Assembly (NCBI RefSeq): GCF_017798165.1
Contig: NZ_CP059068.1
Coordinates: forward strand, 2,170,001 to 2,234,000
From: Rhodoferax sp. AJA081-3
Lineage (GTDB): Bacteria; Pseudomonadota; Gammaproteobacteria; Burkholderiales; Burkholderiaceae_C
Direction of reading: 5' to 3'
DNA length: 64,000 bases
Every line of letters begins with the position of its first letter. Positions within the stretch are counted from its first letter, which is position 1. The notes beneath the pieces are model-generated. The model was not told the DNA's origin. It ran no database searches and saw nothing but the letters and a program-made list of their open reading frames with translations. Of this stretch, positions 36,383 through 44,125 are shown piece after piece. The position numbers and the translations under genes are program-made.

Positions 36383-37042
36383 CTATCCCTGCAAGGGTCT
36401 CTCTATAGGCTTTGGGCCATCCGGATAAATCAAGAGCGGTAAACGCTTGTGCGCCATACCACGCTCGCGCGCCCGACCGACGCGCAAGGCGTCAAACAAG
36501 GCCAGCATTTCATACAACTTCGCATCCTGCATCGCTGCGAAAGGCACAGAAGGATGCAACGGCTCGATGCCAATGCCACGCACTGTGCCGTTGGGGTGTG
36601 GCCACACATAATCATCGGAGCCCGGGGCAAATACACCGGCGAACGCCGGAGCACTGTGGCTCGTGGGCACACCTATGGTCATGGGTTCTTTGTCTGCCAC
36701 AAAGGCATATTTCGCTCCATACAGGGCAAAGTCTGCCAGCTGCTTCGAGTGGGGGCGTACGGGATTGTCCAGCACCTCTTCATTCAGCACACCGGCCCCC
36801 ACCCGCTTTCTGCGCACAACGCGGTGGATCGCGTTTGAATCTTGTGACCCAACTGTCTCCGGGGCTTCCACTTCCCCGGTGTTTCGCACCAACAAGCCAG
36901 CACGCAGGCCGCGCTTGATACAGGCATGCGCTTCGGACACGCTAATGCCCAGCTCCTGAGCCAGCCGCGCATACGTCCAGCGCTGCTCGCCCCAAGCCAC
37001 TAGCTTGAGGGCGACAAGGAAGTCTTGAGGCTTAAGCAACAT
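36383..37042 (-). CDS. HTH protein upstream of hsdM, probable regulator
   Basis: A 219-aa protein with an N-terminal winged-helix-like region (DFLVALKLVAWGEQRWTYAR, then LGISVSEAHACIKRGLRAG). A conserved-looking C-terminal half (about 90-219) has no motif I recognise. It is directly upstream of hsdM with 5 bases between. A perfect 19-bp inverted repeat covers its own start codon, which suggests autoregulation and control of the operon, inferred from position only. Confidence 0.7.
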   Translation of the reverse strand: MLLKPQDFLVALKLVAWGEQRWTYARLAQELGISVSEAHACIKRGLRAGLLVRNTGEVEAPETVGSQDSNAIHRVVRRKRVGAGVLNEEVLDNPVRPHSKQLADFALYGAKYAFVADKEPMTIGVPTSHSAPAFAGVFAPGSDDYVWPHPNGTVRGIGIEPLHPSVPFAAMQDAKLYEMLALFDALRVGRARERGMAHKRLPLLIYPDGPKPIERPLQG

Positions 37043-37084
37043 TTACATTCAATATTCGTGAATCGCGAATATTGAATGTAAATG
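37040..37084. promoter_or_regulatory. 19-bp perfect inverted repeat, probable operator
   Basis: Arms 37040-37058 and 37066-37084 are perfect complements, CATTTACATTCAATATTCG and its reverse, separated by 7 bases. The left arm includes the ATG of the HTH gene at 37040-37042. Being AT-rich in a GC-rich region, and with no U-run, it is better explained as an operator than a terminator. Confidence 0.75.
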
Positions 37085-37187
37085 ATTTGCTGATCATTGA
37101 CCACTGGGCATGCCATTCCAGAACAGTCCTTGACCTTACAGCAGAATTTGTCATAACATACAAACAATTCCTCAAAAGGAGTCCCCC

Positions 37188-37448
37188 ATGTCCGTTCACA
37201 CCTTCTCCAGCCGCGACTTCACCCGCGATGTCTCCAGCGCCAAGCGCGCCACCGCTGACGGCCCCGTGTTCATCACCGACCGGGGTCGCCCCGCCTATGC
37301 CCTGCTGAAGATAGACGACTACTACCGCATGGTCGGGCAAGGCGAGCCTTCGCTGCTGGCGGTGATGGACGACATTGCTGGTGGGGATGGCATTGAATTC
37401 GACGCGCCGCGCCTAGACATCACCACCCGCGCTGCCGAGCTGGAATAG
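37188..37448 (+). CDS. type II antitoxin, Phd/YefM family
   Basis: An 86-aa antitoxin that neutralises the downstream toxin and should bind the operon promoter. It has the Phd/YefM fold pattern (VHTFSSRDFTRDVSSAKRAT, then GPVFITDRGRPAYALLKIDDY) and an acidic C-terminus (about 55-86) for toxin binding. A GGAG ribosome-binding site is well spaced. The toxin begins 9 bases after the stop. Confidence 0.9.
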   Translation: MSVHTFSSRDFTRDVSSAKRATADGPVFITDRGRPAYALLKIDDYYRMVGQGEPSLLAVMDDIAGGDGIEFDAPRLDITTRAAELE

Positions 37449-37457
37449 GCGGGTGGC

Positions 37458-37871
37458 ATGTTTCTTCTAGATACGAACGTCATCTCTGAACTGCGCCAAG
37501 GCAAACCCAACCAGTCAGCCGAGGTGCGCAACTGGGCGGCACAACACCGAGCCAGCACCCTGTATCTGAGCGCCATCAACATCCTGGAACTAGAAAAAGG
37601 CATCTTGCTACTAGAGCGGCGCACCCCACCACAAGGAGCGGCGCTTCGGGCATGGTTGACCGGCGTTCGAGCTGCTTTCGCGGGGCGCATTCTGCCGTTC
37701 ACCGAGCAGGCCGCAAGCTTGTGCGCCGCCCGGCACGTGCCCGATCCGCGATCTGAGCGCGATGCCATGATTGCTGCCACCGCGCTGGAGCATGGCTTTA
37801 CCGTAGCCACACGCAATGCACAAGACTTTGTGAACACCGGGGTTCAGTTGGCAAACCCTTGGGACAAATAG
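37458..37871 (+). CDS. vapC: PIN-domain ribonuclease toxin, VapC-like
   Basis: A 137-aa PIN-domain toxin, a Mg-dependent RNase that usually cuts tRNA or rRNA. The first acidic residue is in FLLDTNVISEL, the second in NILELEKGI, and the third in ERDAMIAATALEHG, with a fourth in TRNAQDF. It pairs with the Phd-like antitoxin just upstream, a hybrid of antitoxin and toxin families that is common. Confidence 0.92.
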   Translation: MFLLDTNVISELRQGKPNQSAEVRNWAAQHRASTLYLSAINILELEKGILLLERRTPPQGAALRAWLTGVRAAFAGRILPFTEQAASLCAARHVPDPRSERDAMIAATALEHGFTVATRNAQDFVNTGVQLANPWDK

Positions 37872-37921
37872 GCCTCTAGCCCCCGCCGATACTGCACAAA
37901 CAGCTATCTAAACAATAGCAA
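37871..37921 (+). repeat. dispersed CTGTAGCCCCCGT repeat, copy 8
   Basis: Reads GGCCTCTAGCCCCCGCC, then GATACTGCACAAACAGCTATC, then an AATAGCAAAAC end. It lies between the toxin stop and the PPC-domain gene stop. Confidence 0.75.
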
Positions 37922-37924
37922 AAC

Positions 37925-38335
37925 TCAGTTTCGTGCTTGCACCACAAGCTCGTCATAACCGGTCTGCTCATCCGGCTCGCGGGTGAACTGCCAGTCAGGC
38001 AGCAGGGCCAGCAGCACCTCGGCCGTGGTGAGCACGATGCAACCCGGCGCCACGTGACCGCCCAGCACCTGCCCCGTGGCGGTGGAAATGGCCATGTGCA
38101 TGTGCGAGGCGGTCTTGTTGCCACCGGCGGCCACAGTGCCTGAGAGGGTAAGTATCTCCATGCTTTCGGTCAGCCGAGTGGGCTGCGCAGCACCCGCCAA
38201 CCGGATGCCTGCGGTGGACAGGCTGCCGATGCCAGACAACACAAAGGCCGCGCGACAGTTTTGAGCGAGGACTGCTGCTTCCAGTGCAGCGCGCAAGTCC
38301 TGACCGGGGGTGAGGCGGATGGGGAATGGCTTCAT
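37925..38335 (-). CDS. PPC/DUF296-domain protein, start disrupted by IS insertion
   Basis: A 136-aa PPC (DUF296) protein. Bacterial members form trimers, and the plant relatives carry AT-hooks. The core is RAAFVLSGIGSLSTAGIRLAG, ILTLSGTV, then SHMHMAIST and GGHVAPGCIV, where the histidines resemble a metal site. An IS4-family element is inserted immediately before the ATG at 38335. Its 9-base target duplication recreates a second in-frame ATG (38344), but the original ribosome-binding site and promoter are now 1.3 kb away. Expression is probably lost or driven from the IS. Confidence 0.85.
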   Translation of the reverse strand: MKPFPIRLTPGQDLRAALEAAVLAQNCRAAFVLSGIGSLSTAGIRLAGAAQPTRLTESMEILTLSGTVAAGGNKTASHMHMAISTATGQVLGGHVAPGCIVLTTAEVLLALLPDWQFTREPDEQTGYDELVVQARN

Positions 38336-38344
38336 GTGTTCCAT

Positions 38345-39681
38345 CACTACTGTCCGGTAAATTCTCCCAAAAAAGGGCTCAAACCTAAGCTGGCTGGGGG
38401 TTTCAAGAGGTTTTGTGATTCGGACGATTTCAAACGCGATTTTTTGCAGTTGCGTATCGTGACCTCATTTTTCGAGGTTTCCGCTCTATGCACACTGGCC
38501 GCACAGTATTTGCACAACTTCTCGAAGTGGTGCCATTCAAGCACTTCGAGCATCTCGTAAACAAATACCAAGCCAACCGCTGGACACGGGACTTCACCGC
38601 ATGGAGCCACTTCATCTGCATGGCCTACGCACAGTTCACGCGCAGGGAAGGCTTACGCGACCTGATCGTGTGCCTGAACTCGCAAAGCACCAAGCTCTAC
38701 CACTGCGGCCTACGTCAGCGTGTATCGCGCTCCACGCTGGCCGATGCCAACGAACGGCGTGACTCACACCTGTTCGAAGCACTGGGGCAACGCCTGATCG
38801 AAATCGCTTTGGATTTATACAAAGACCATGACATTAGCTTGAGTCTCAAGGAGCCGCTGTATGCCATGGACTCCACGACCATCGACCTGTGTCTTAAGCT
38901 GTTTCCCTGGGCGGACTTTCGGTCCACCAAAGCGGGTATCAAAGCCCACACCGTGATCGACCTACGGGGTGCGATTCCGGTCATGCTGTCGATCACCACA
39001 GGCAAAATCAGCGACGTGGGGCAACTCGATGCATTGAGACTGCCAAAGGGCTCCATCGTCGTGCTGGATCGCGGCTACGTGGACTTTGCGAGGCTGTACC
39101 GTTTGGTGCAACGGGAGTGCAGCTTTGTGGTGCGCGCCAAAGACAACCTGAGCTTCAATTGCCACGAAGCGCACGCCATCGATATCCAGGCCGGCGTGTA
39201 CTCGGATCAAACCATTGTGCTGACTGGCGAACGCTCCAAAAATGTCTACCCCGCGCCCTTGCGCCGGGTACGTTTCTATGACGCAGTAAGTTGTTTGGAA
39301 CTCGTTTTTCTGACCAACCGCTTGGACTTATCCGCCCTCACCATCGCAGCCATCTACAAGCAGCGCTGGCAAATTGAATTGTTCTTCAAATGGCTCAAGC
39401 AGAACTTGAACATCCAGCACTTCTTTGGCAACTCTTTGAACGCCGTGCGTTCGCAAATCTGGATTGCGGTGTGTACTTATTTGATAGCCTTGGTCGCACA
39501 CCACGGGCTACGCACGGAGTTGTCACTACGCAATTTCTTGCATCTGGTGGAGGTCAACATGTTTGAGAAAATTACTTTGGCTCAGATGGTCGACAACGCA
39601 CTCAAAGATGAAAGCTTTGAAGAGCTGAAGTCGCAGGTTGAGCTATTCTGAAAATTGGTCAGAATTTACCGGACAGTAGTG
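38345..39681 (+). mobile_element. IS4-family insertion sequence, complete
   Basis: 1337 bp, bounded by perfect 21-bp terminal inverted repeats beginning CACTACTGTCCGGTAA, with a 9-bp target duplication GTGTTCCAT at 38336-38344 and 39682-39690. It holds one transposase gene reading away from the PPC gene. Intact ends and an intact frame suggest a recent, possibly active insertion. Confidence 0.93.
38488..39651 (+). CDS. IS4-family transposase
   Basis: A 387-aa DDE transposase. The first Asp is in YAMDSTTIDLCL, the second in SIVVLDRGYVDF, and the Glu in YKQRWQIELFFKWLKQN, which also supplies the YREK-type signature of the IS4 family. A GAGGT ribosome-binding site precedes the ATG. No frameshift or stop is present, so it should be functional. 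Confidence 0.95.
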   Translation: MHTGRTVFAQLLEVVPFKHFEHLVNKYQANRWTRDFTAWSHFICMAYAQFTRREGLRDLIVCLNSQSTKLYHCGLRQRVSRSTLADANERRDSHLFEALGQRLIEIALDLYKDHDISLSLKEPLYAMDSTTIDLCLKLFPWADFRSTKAGIKAHTVIDLRGAIPVMLSITTGKISDVGQLDALRLPKGSIVVLDRGYVDFARLYRLVQRECSFVVRAKDNLSFNCHEAHAIDIQAGVYSDQTIVLTGERSKNVYPAPLRRVRFYDAVSCLELVFLTNRLDLSALTIAAIYKQRWQIELFFKWLKQNLNIQHFFGNSLNAVRSQIWIAVCTYLIALVAHHGLRTELSLRNFLHLVEVNMFEKITLAQMVDNALKDESFEELKSQVELF

Positions 39682-39692
39682 GTGTTCCATGT

Positions 39693-39751
39693 TAAATCAG
39701 CCTGTAGCCCCCGTCGAATCTATACACACAGCTATCAAAACAGAAGCAAAT
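39693..39751 (+). repeat. dispersed CTGTAGCCCCCGT repeat, copy 9
   Basis: Reads TCAGCCTGTAGCCCCCGTCG, then AATCTATACACACAGCTATC, then AAAACAGAAGCAAATC. It runs up to the stop codon of the PIN-like gene. Confidence 0.75.
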
Positions 39752-40575
39752 CACTTGGGGTAAGTCACCACTGCGCCCTGCACCTGCACCACACCCTTGG
39801 CTTGCAGTTTCTGCACCATGGCTTCGGCGTCTGCTGCAGTGTTGTCTTTATCTAGCATGGGCTTTAGCGCATTAAGAAATGACTTGAGCTTGGTGGGCGC
39901 GTTGTCGCCCATTTTGGCCAGGCCCTTTGTGATGCGGTCGAGCAGCTTGGCCTCCGGTGTGGCTACAGGTTTTGGTGCGGGTTTTGGCAGCTTGATTGGC
40001 ACCACTGCTTTGGCGGGCTTGGGTGCAACGGTTTTTTTGGCCACCGCCTTTTTGGCAGCAGGCGCTTTCTTGGCTACGGGTACCTTTTTGGCAGGCGCTG
40101 TAGGCTTGGGTGCGGCCTGCTTTGCCACCGCCTTTTTCGCAACAGCTTTCTTGGCGACCGCCTTTTTGGCCGCCAACGGCACGGCTGCTGGCGCAGCGGG
40201 TTTCAACACAGCGGCCTTCTTGGCAACCGGCGTCTTGTAGCCCACACGCCGGGCACGGAACTCAAGCATGCGGGCGTGGGCCAGCATGGGGTCGTAGCCA
40301 CGGTCATTGGCTACCACAACCAACTCGGCGTCCGGGTGCTTGGCTGCCACATAGCCCAAGTAGAACGCTACATGGAAGTCCAGCGCATTGGGCCCCTGGC
40401 CCGAGCGTGGCACCAACGTCACTCGCTCCTGGCCGGCAGCGTAAGCCTGCGCCTGCTTAGCTTGGTGCGGACCATGGAAGAGCCACACATCCGTAAACCC
40501 CGGCGCCAGTTTGACCAGCGCCTCCAGAGACGGTTGGACGTTTTCATAGTCCAGCAGCACGTGCAACTCTTTCAT
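39751..40575 (-). CDS. PIN-like (NYN-type) domain fused to histone H1-like tail
   Basis: A 274-aa protein of unusual build. Residues 1-115 form a PIN-like domain (LHVLLDYENVQPSLEALVKL with the first Asp, ALDFHVAFYLGYVA and VVVANDRGYDPMLAHA). Residues about 118-205 are KKAVAKK/AAP repeats resembling histone H1 or HU-like tails, which should bind nucleic acids electrostatically. Residues about 210-274 form a small domain (KLLDRITKGLAKMG to VQGAVVTYPK), possibly a winged helix. RNase activity is a guess. It sits between two direct copies of the dispersed repeat. Confidence 0.75.
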   Translation of the reverse strand: MKELHVLLDYENVQPSLEALVKLAPGFTDVWLFHGPHQAKQAQAYAAGQERVTLVPRSGQGPNALDFHVAFYLGYVAAKHPDAELVVVANDRGYDPMLAHARMLEFRARRVGYKTPVAKKAAVLKPAAPAAVPLAAKKAVAKKAVAKKAVAKQAAPKPTAPAKKVPVAKKAPAAKKAVAKKTVAPKPAKAVVPIKLPKPAPKPVATPEAKLLDRITKGLAKMGDNAPTKLKSFLNALKPMLDKDNTAADAEAMVQKLQAKGVVQVQGAVVTYPK

Positions 40576-40592
40576 GCTCTTCCTCCCAGAAG

Positions 40593-40650
40593 AAATAGGG
40601 CTCTAGCCCCCGTTGTTATTACACAAGCAGCTATCAAAACAGAAGCAGAA
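40593..40650 (+). repeat. dispersed CTGTAGCCCCCGT repeat, copy 10
   Basis: Reads TAGGGCTCTAGCCCCCGTTG, then TTATTACACAAGCAGCTATC, then AAAACAGAAGCAGAAC. It is the closest match to copy 9 and lies in the same orientation on the other side of the PIN-like gene. Confidence 0.8.
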
Positions 40651-41550
40651 CTACTGCCCTGCCTCCGCCTCCTGAATCTCCTTCAAGGTCCGGCCCTGCG
40701 CGTCTTTCCATTTGGTGCGCCCGTTGGTGTGCCTGCCCAAAATCATCACTGCCGCCAAAGAGGGCGAAGTAAACACGTAGTCCTGCGTAAAACGCAGTGC
40801 CGTCCCGTCTGGCACCAGCACGCCTGCCTCCAGCAGATCACGCCTTTGCGTAATGCGGGCTGGCCAGTTCTCTCGCATCGACGGCACAACCTCTACCACC
40901 GCGAAGGACCCTGACTTCACCACAAAACCCTGCGTGGACTCATAGCCCGAGGCCACCACATCCTTCCCTTTGCAATACAGCACGCCTGAAGCATTGGCAG
41001 CAGCTGCGCCTGAAGTTGCAAGTGCTGCCGCTGCGTAAGACGGTGCCCGCTCAAACGCATGCACACCCAGCACCGGCAGCATGCCCAGCATGTGGCCCAA
41101 GAAGACTTCCATGTCGGCCCGGTCGGCCTCGCTCAGGGACGGCTCGGCGGGCTGGTTGGCGTTGTCCAGTGGCAGGCGCTTGGCAGCCTTGGCCAGGGCG
41201 ATGAGGCGCGACTCCAGAAACTGCACATGCGCCTTGTTGAGCTGCCCGGCCGTGGTGGTGGTGAAGCCGATGGCGCGGGTCCAGAAATCCTTTTGCGCAT
41301 AGTGGCTCTCCAGCCGGGGGCGGATGGGGTCGCCCTCGCCCACGTAGAGCATGTCGCCCTCACCGTCCGGGCGCGGCCCCAGCAGCAGGTAGACGCCAGT
41401 CTGCGCCAGCTCGGGCCGGGCCTTGACCTGCGGCAGCAGCGCACGCGGCAACACCAGCGCCTTACCGATCCAGTTGGACTTGTCGACGATGCGCAGGCCG
41501 TCGGGGTCGCCGTCGGCGACGAAGATGCGGAGGGAGAAAGGGGTTTGCAT
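40651..41550 (-). CDS. GIY-YIG nuclease-like protein with DUF4357 domain
   Basis: A 299-aa protein. The GIY-YIG-type core (TGVYLLLGPR, then MLYVGEGDPIRPRL) is at about 50-85. A C-terminal DUF4357-like domain follows (about 240-295, FTSPSLAAVMILGRHTNGRT to KDAQGRTLKEI). This pair is common in accessory and restriction islands and usually presumed to be a DNA-acting nuclease. The gene lies downstream of a long palindrome. Its first ~35 codons recur as a fragment at 43926-44093. Confidence 0.82.
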   Translation of the reverse strand: MQTPFSLRIFVADGDPDGLRIVDKSNWIGKALVLPRALLPQVKARPELAQTGVYLLLGPRPDGEGDMLYVGEGDPIRPRLESHYAQKDFWTRAIGFTTTTAGQLNKAHVQFLESRLIALAKAAKRLPLDNANQPAEPSLSEADRADMEVFLGHMLGMLPVLGVHAFERAPSYAAAALATSGAAAANASGVLYCKGKDVVASGYESTQGFVVKSGSFAVVEVVPSMRENWPARITQRRDLLEAGVLVPDGTALRFTQDYVFTSPSLAAVMILGRHTNGRTKWKDAQGRTLKEIQEAEAGQ

Positions 41551-41563
41551 GGCTAAGTTAAAC

Positions 41564-41614
41564 GCTTTGTTTAGTCTTTGCTAAACAAAGCGTTTAGCAA
41601 AGACTAAACAAAGC
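41564..41614. promoter_or_regulatory. 22-bp perfect palindrome, probable operator
   Basis: Arms 41564-41585 and 41593-41614 are perfect complements separated by 7 bases. Within them the decamer CTTTGTTTAG (or its complement CTAAACAAAG) occurs several times, so the site is built from nested repeats. It lies 14 bases upstream of the GIY-YIG ATG. Its AT-rich nature and position suggest an operator, but an element end or a cruciform is also possible. Confidence 0.7.
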
Positions 41615-41677
41615 CTAAGTCGTTGAATTTGAAAGACTTTCTTAATGGGGGCGTAAAACAGGCTTTGTTAGGAAAAC

Positions 41678-43360
41678 CTAATCATTGCTTTTCTGGGGCA
41701 TCAAAACCCATTTGGAAGCCTGCCGGGTTCCAACATTCTGAATGAGCTTGCCAGACAAGGACGTCAGCAAGTTATGAACCCTAGATGCTTTTTGATCGGC
41801 GCTCAAAACCTCCGGGAGCTTGCTCAAAAGCAGCTTATCGATGTCCTCCCGCGATACCGGCTGATGCTCGCGAACCAAATCCACAATCAGATCCCGGTAG
41901 TAGCGGTTGTCAAAACCACGATTGCGAATGTGCTGCGCTTTGTCACCCGTAGCAGCCGCCACACTTCCCGCGACCAACAAGTTCGGATAACGCCCCTCCA
42001 CCAGCTTGGCCGCCTTCAGCCGCTTGGCCTCATCAGCGTCAATCCGCTGCCCCTTCTGCACCTTGTCCAGCAGCATGATGGTGCCCAAGTCCAATTCGCC
42101 CTGCGCCATCAGCAGCCGGGTGTAGCGCACATCCAAAATGCGCCCACGTAGCGTCACCATCACCCGCTCAGGCTGCGTCAGGTCGTAATCTGGCATGGGG
42201 AAGAAACGGCGCCGCTGCGTTTGGAACATGCGCTTGATGCCACCGCCCTGGGTGTCGATCATGTTCAGGCTCACCATGGCCTCGGCCAAATAGGGGTTGC
42301 GGTAGATTTCCAGCGGTGCGTCCTGGTCAATTACCGCCTCGACCCGCCCTGGCAAAAAACCGCCCACATTGGTCAGCAGCAGCGCATGCGGTGTCTCCAC
42401 CACCTGAATGCGTCCACGCAAACCATAGTCCTGATGGGCAATGCAGTTGTGCAATGCCTCACGAATCACCCAAGTGTCGTACTGCGTCAGCTCCACCGGA
42501 AACAGCGTGCCGTCCGGCAACTCGCGCACCGTCAGGTTGCGGATGCGGGCCAGCACCTTGTTCACGTTCAGCAGCATGGGCGGGCCAAAGTGTTCGTAAT
42601 CCAACTCTTCGTTGCGCTCGTTCTTCAAAATCCAGCTGATGCGCGCCACCGCAGGGGCCAGCAAAGAGGTGGACTCTTCACGCCCCAGCAAGAGCAAGGC
42701 CGCGTGGGTGACTGAGCCACGCACCGTCAACTTGGCTTTATTCAAAAACGTGGCGTCATCCCAATCGGCCAGGTCCGCCAATCGGTCGGGCTTGGTCTTG
42801 TTCTTCTCCGCAAACTGGCGGCGCGCCTCGGCGATGGCCAACGGGTCCAAATCAGCCAGTGTGGCCTGCTCACACACCTGCGCACTCCAATCCACACGGC
42901 GCGTCCAAATGGCGCGCTCCTTGTCTGGGTAACCTGACAACGCAGCCTTGCTTGTGCCATTACGCACATAGGCCTTGCCGCGAAACTCCACCGGCCTGTC
43001 AAACGCCGGATGCACTTCAAACACCACCACGCGCTGGCCCTGGTATTGGCAAGTGTGAATCTCAAACCCAAGCTTGGGACTCAGCAGCACCGCCAGCCAC
43101 AGCGGCAACAACTGGTTGCCCTGCCCCACCTCGGTCTGCGGGTCAAAACTGGTGCCCACCACCGCATGGGTGCCATCCTCAATGCCAAACACCAAGTAGC
43201 CACGCGGCTTGCCCAGCAGGCAGGCCGAATTGGCCAACGCAGACAGGTATTCGCCAATGGCCTGTGGCTCGTGGCGGTTGGCCTTGAATTCCAGCCACTC
43301 CGATTCACGCGGCTCGGCGCGCAGGCGGTCTAGCAAGGCAGTGAGGTCAGCGGTGTTCAT
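41678..43360 (-). CDS. AlbA_2/Schlafen-type putative DNA-binding ATPase
   Basis: A 560-aa protein with an N-terminal AlbA_2 domain (about 12-135, ESEWLEFKANRHEPQAIGEY and GYLVFGIEDGTHAVVGT). A central HATPase_c_4-like region follows (REALHNCIAHQDYGLRGRI, then NVGGFLPGR) and a C-terminal winged-helix part. AlbA_2-type proteins are common in defence islands and act as nucleic-acid-binding regulators or effectors. It overlaps the upstream gene by 4 bases, so the two are translationally coupled. Confidence 0.85.
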   Translation of the reverse strand: MNTADLTALLDRLRAEPRESEWLEFKANRHEPQAIGEYLSALANSACLLGKPRGYLVFGIEDGTHAVVGTSFDPQTEVGQGNQLLPLWLAVLLSPKLGFEIHTCQYQGQRVVVFEVHPAFDRPVEFRGKAYVRNGTSKAALSGYPDKERAIWTRRVDWSAQVCEQATLADLDPLAIAEARRQFAEKNKTKPDRLADLADWDDATFLNKAKLTVRGSVTHAALLLLGREESTSLLAPAVARISWILKNERNEELDYEHFGPPMLLNVNKVLARIRNLTVRELPDGTLFPVELTQYDTWVIREALHNCIAHQDYGLRGRIQVVETPHALLLTNVGGFLPGRVEAVIDQDAPLEIYRNPYLAEAMVSLNMIDTQGGGIKRMFQTQRRRFFPMPDYDLTQPERVMVTLRGRILDVRYTRLLMAQGELDLGTIMLLDKVQKGQRIDADEAKRLKAAKLVEGRYPNLLVAGSVAAATGDKAQHIRNRGFDNRYYRDLIVDLVREHQPVSREDIDKLLLSKLPEVLSADQKASRVHNLLTSLSGKLIQNVGTRQASKWVLMPQKSND

Positions 43361-43932
43361 TGTGTCTGCCCATTCGCTTGCACTGCTTCAGCGTCTGAAC
43401 CACTCCAAGCACCGTTTCGAATTTTTTGCTGAATGAATCTCTTCGTTTTACTTTCAACTGCTTCAAAAGCCTCTTGAAACTGCCCAAGTTCACTATGACA
43501 GCTGTCACATTTGAATCGAATGCGGTCTACAGCATCCCAAGCGCTAGCGTTCTGCGGAAAAACCTGGAAGTCGCAATGAGGACAGAACGTATGAATGTCC
43601 CAAATATTTCCATCGTCGAAAAATCTCCATCGCCAACGCAACCCGAAGAAGTTGTCTTCGGTGTACCCGTGCCAATCTGGCCTTGATGCGGGCGTTGGGC
43701 GAACCAATTGCCAAGCCAGCATCACGCCAACAACAAAAGTTGGCAATGCCAATAAAGCAAGCGCAGCAACAACCCAATGAGATATGGGTGAAGTCGCGCC
43801 AAGAAAAATCCAGACCTCTTTCACCGCCTGAACAATTGAAGGCCACCAGCCCGCCAAGTAACTCGCGAGCCCGCCAATGCCGGCAGCAATGACACTGGCC
43901 CACACGGGATCTTTCCAAATTCGTCTCAACAT
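43357..43932 (-). CDS. membrane protein with cytoplasmic zinc ribbon
   Basis: A 191-aa protein. Two membrane helices (about 12-32, SVIAAGIGGLASYLAGW, and about 52-77, WVVAALALLALPTFVVGVML) are followed by a soluble region with two Cys pairs (TFCPHCDFQ and FKCDSCHSEL, about 115-150) that look like a zinc ribbon. It is coupled to the AlbA_2 protein by a 4-base overlap and may tether it to the membrane, which is inference. No named family was recognised. Confidence 0.7.
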   Translation of the reverse strand: MLRRIWKDPVWASVIAAGIGGLASYLAGWWPSIVQAVKEVWIFLGATSPISHWVVAALALLALPTFVVGVMLAWQLVRPTPASRPDWHGYTEDNFFGLRWRWRFFDDGNIWDIHTFCPHCDFQVFPQNASAWDAVDRIRFKCDSCHSELGQFQEAFEAVESKTKRFIQQKIRNGAWSGSDAEAVQANGQTQ

Positions 43933-44093
43933 ACTTGGTCTTTCACCGAAGATGCTACTGCTCGTTTTATCTGTCGCAATGGCCGCGCACGCAGAAACAC
44001 CAGCGCCTGGCCGGTCCAGTTGAACTTGTCAACGATGCGTAGGCCGCCGGGGTCACCGTCAGCGGCAAAAGTACGGAGGGGGAAAGGAATCAT
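43926..44093 (-). pseudogene. fragment of a second GIY-YIG gene (N-terminal ~35 codons)
   Basis: A 55-codon frame beginning MIPFPLRTFAADGDPGGLRI and VDKFNWTGQALVFLRAR closely matches the first ~35 residues of the GIY-YIG/DUF4357 protein (QTPFSLRIFVADGDPDGLRI). Similarity then stops and the frame runs out over the start of the membrane zinc-ribbon gene. It is the leftover of a tandem duplication or an insertion/deletion event that removed the rest. Confidence 0.8.
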
Positions 44094-44125
44094 CGGCTAC
44101 ATCTCAGATTACGCGTCGAAGGAAA

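Noticed and set aside
40000..40200. Regular short repeats that might be mistaken for a CRISPR array
   Set aside because: They are codon-level repeats of the KKAVAKK tail, with no spacers.
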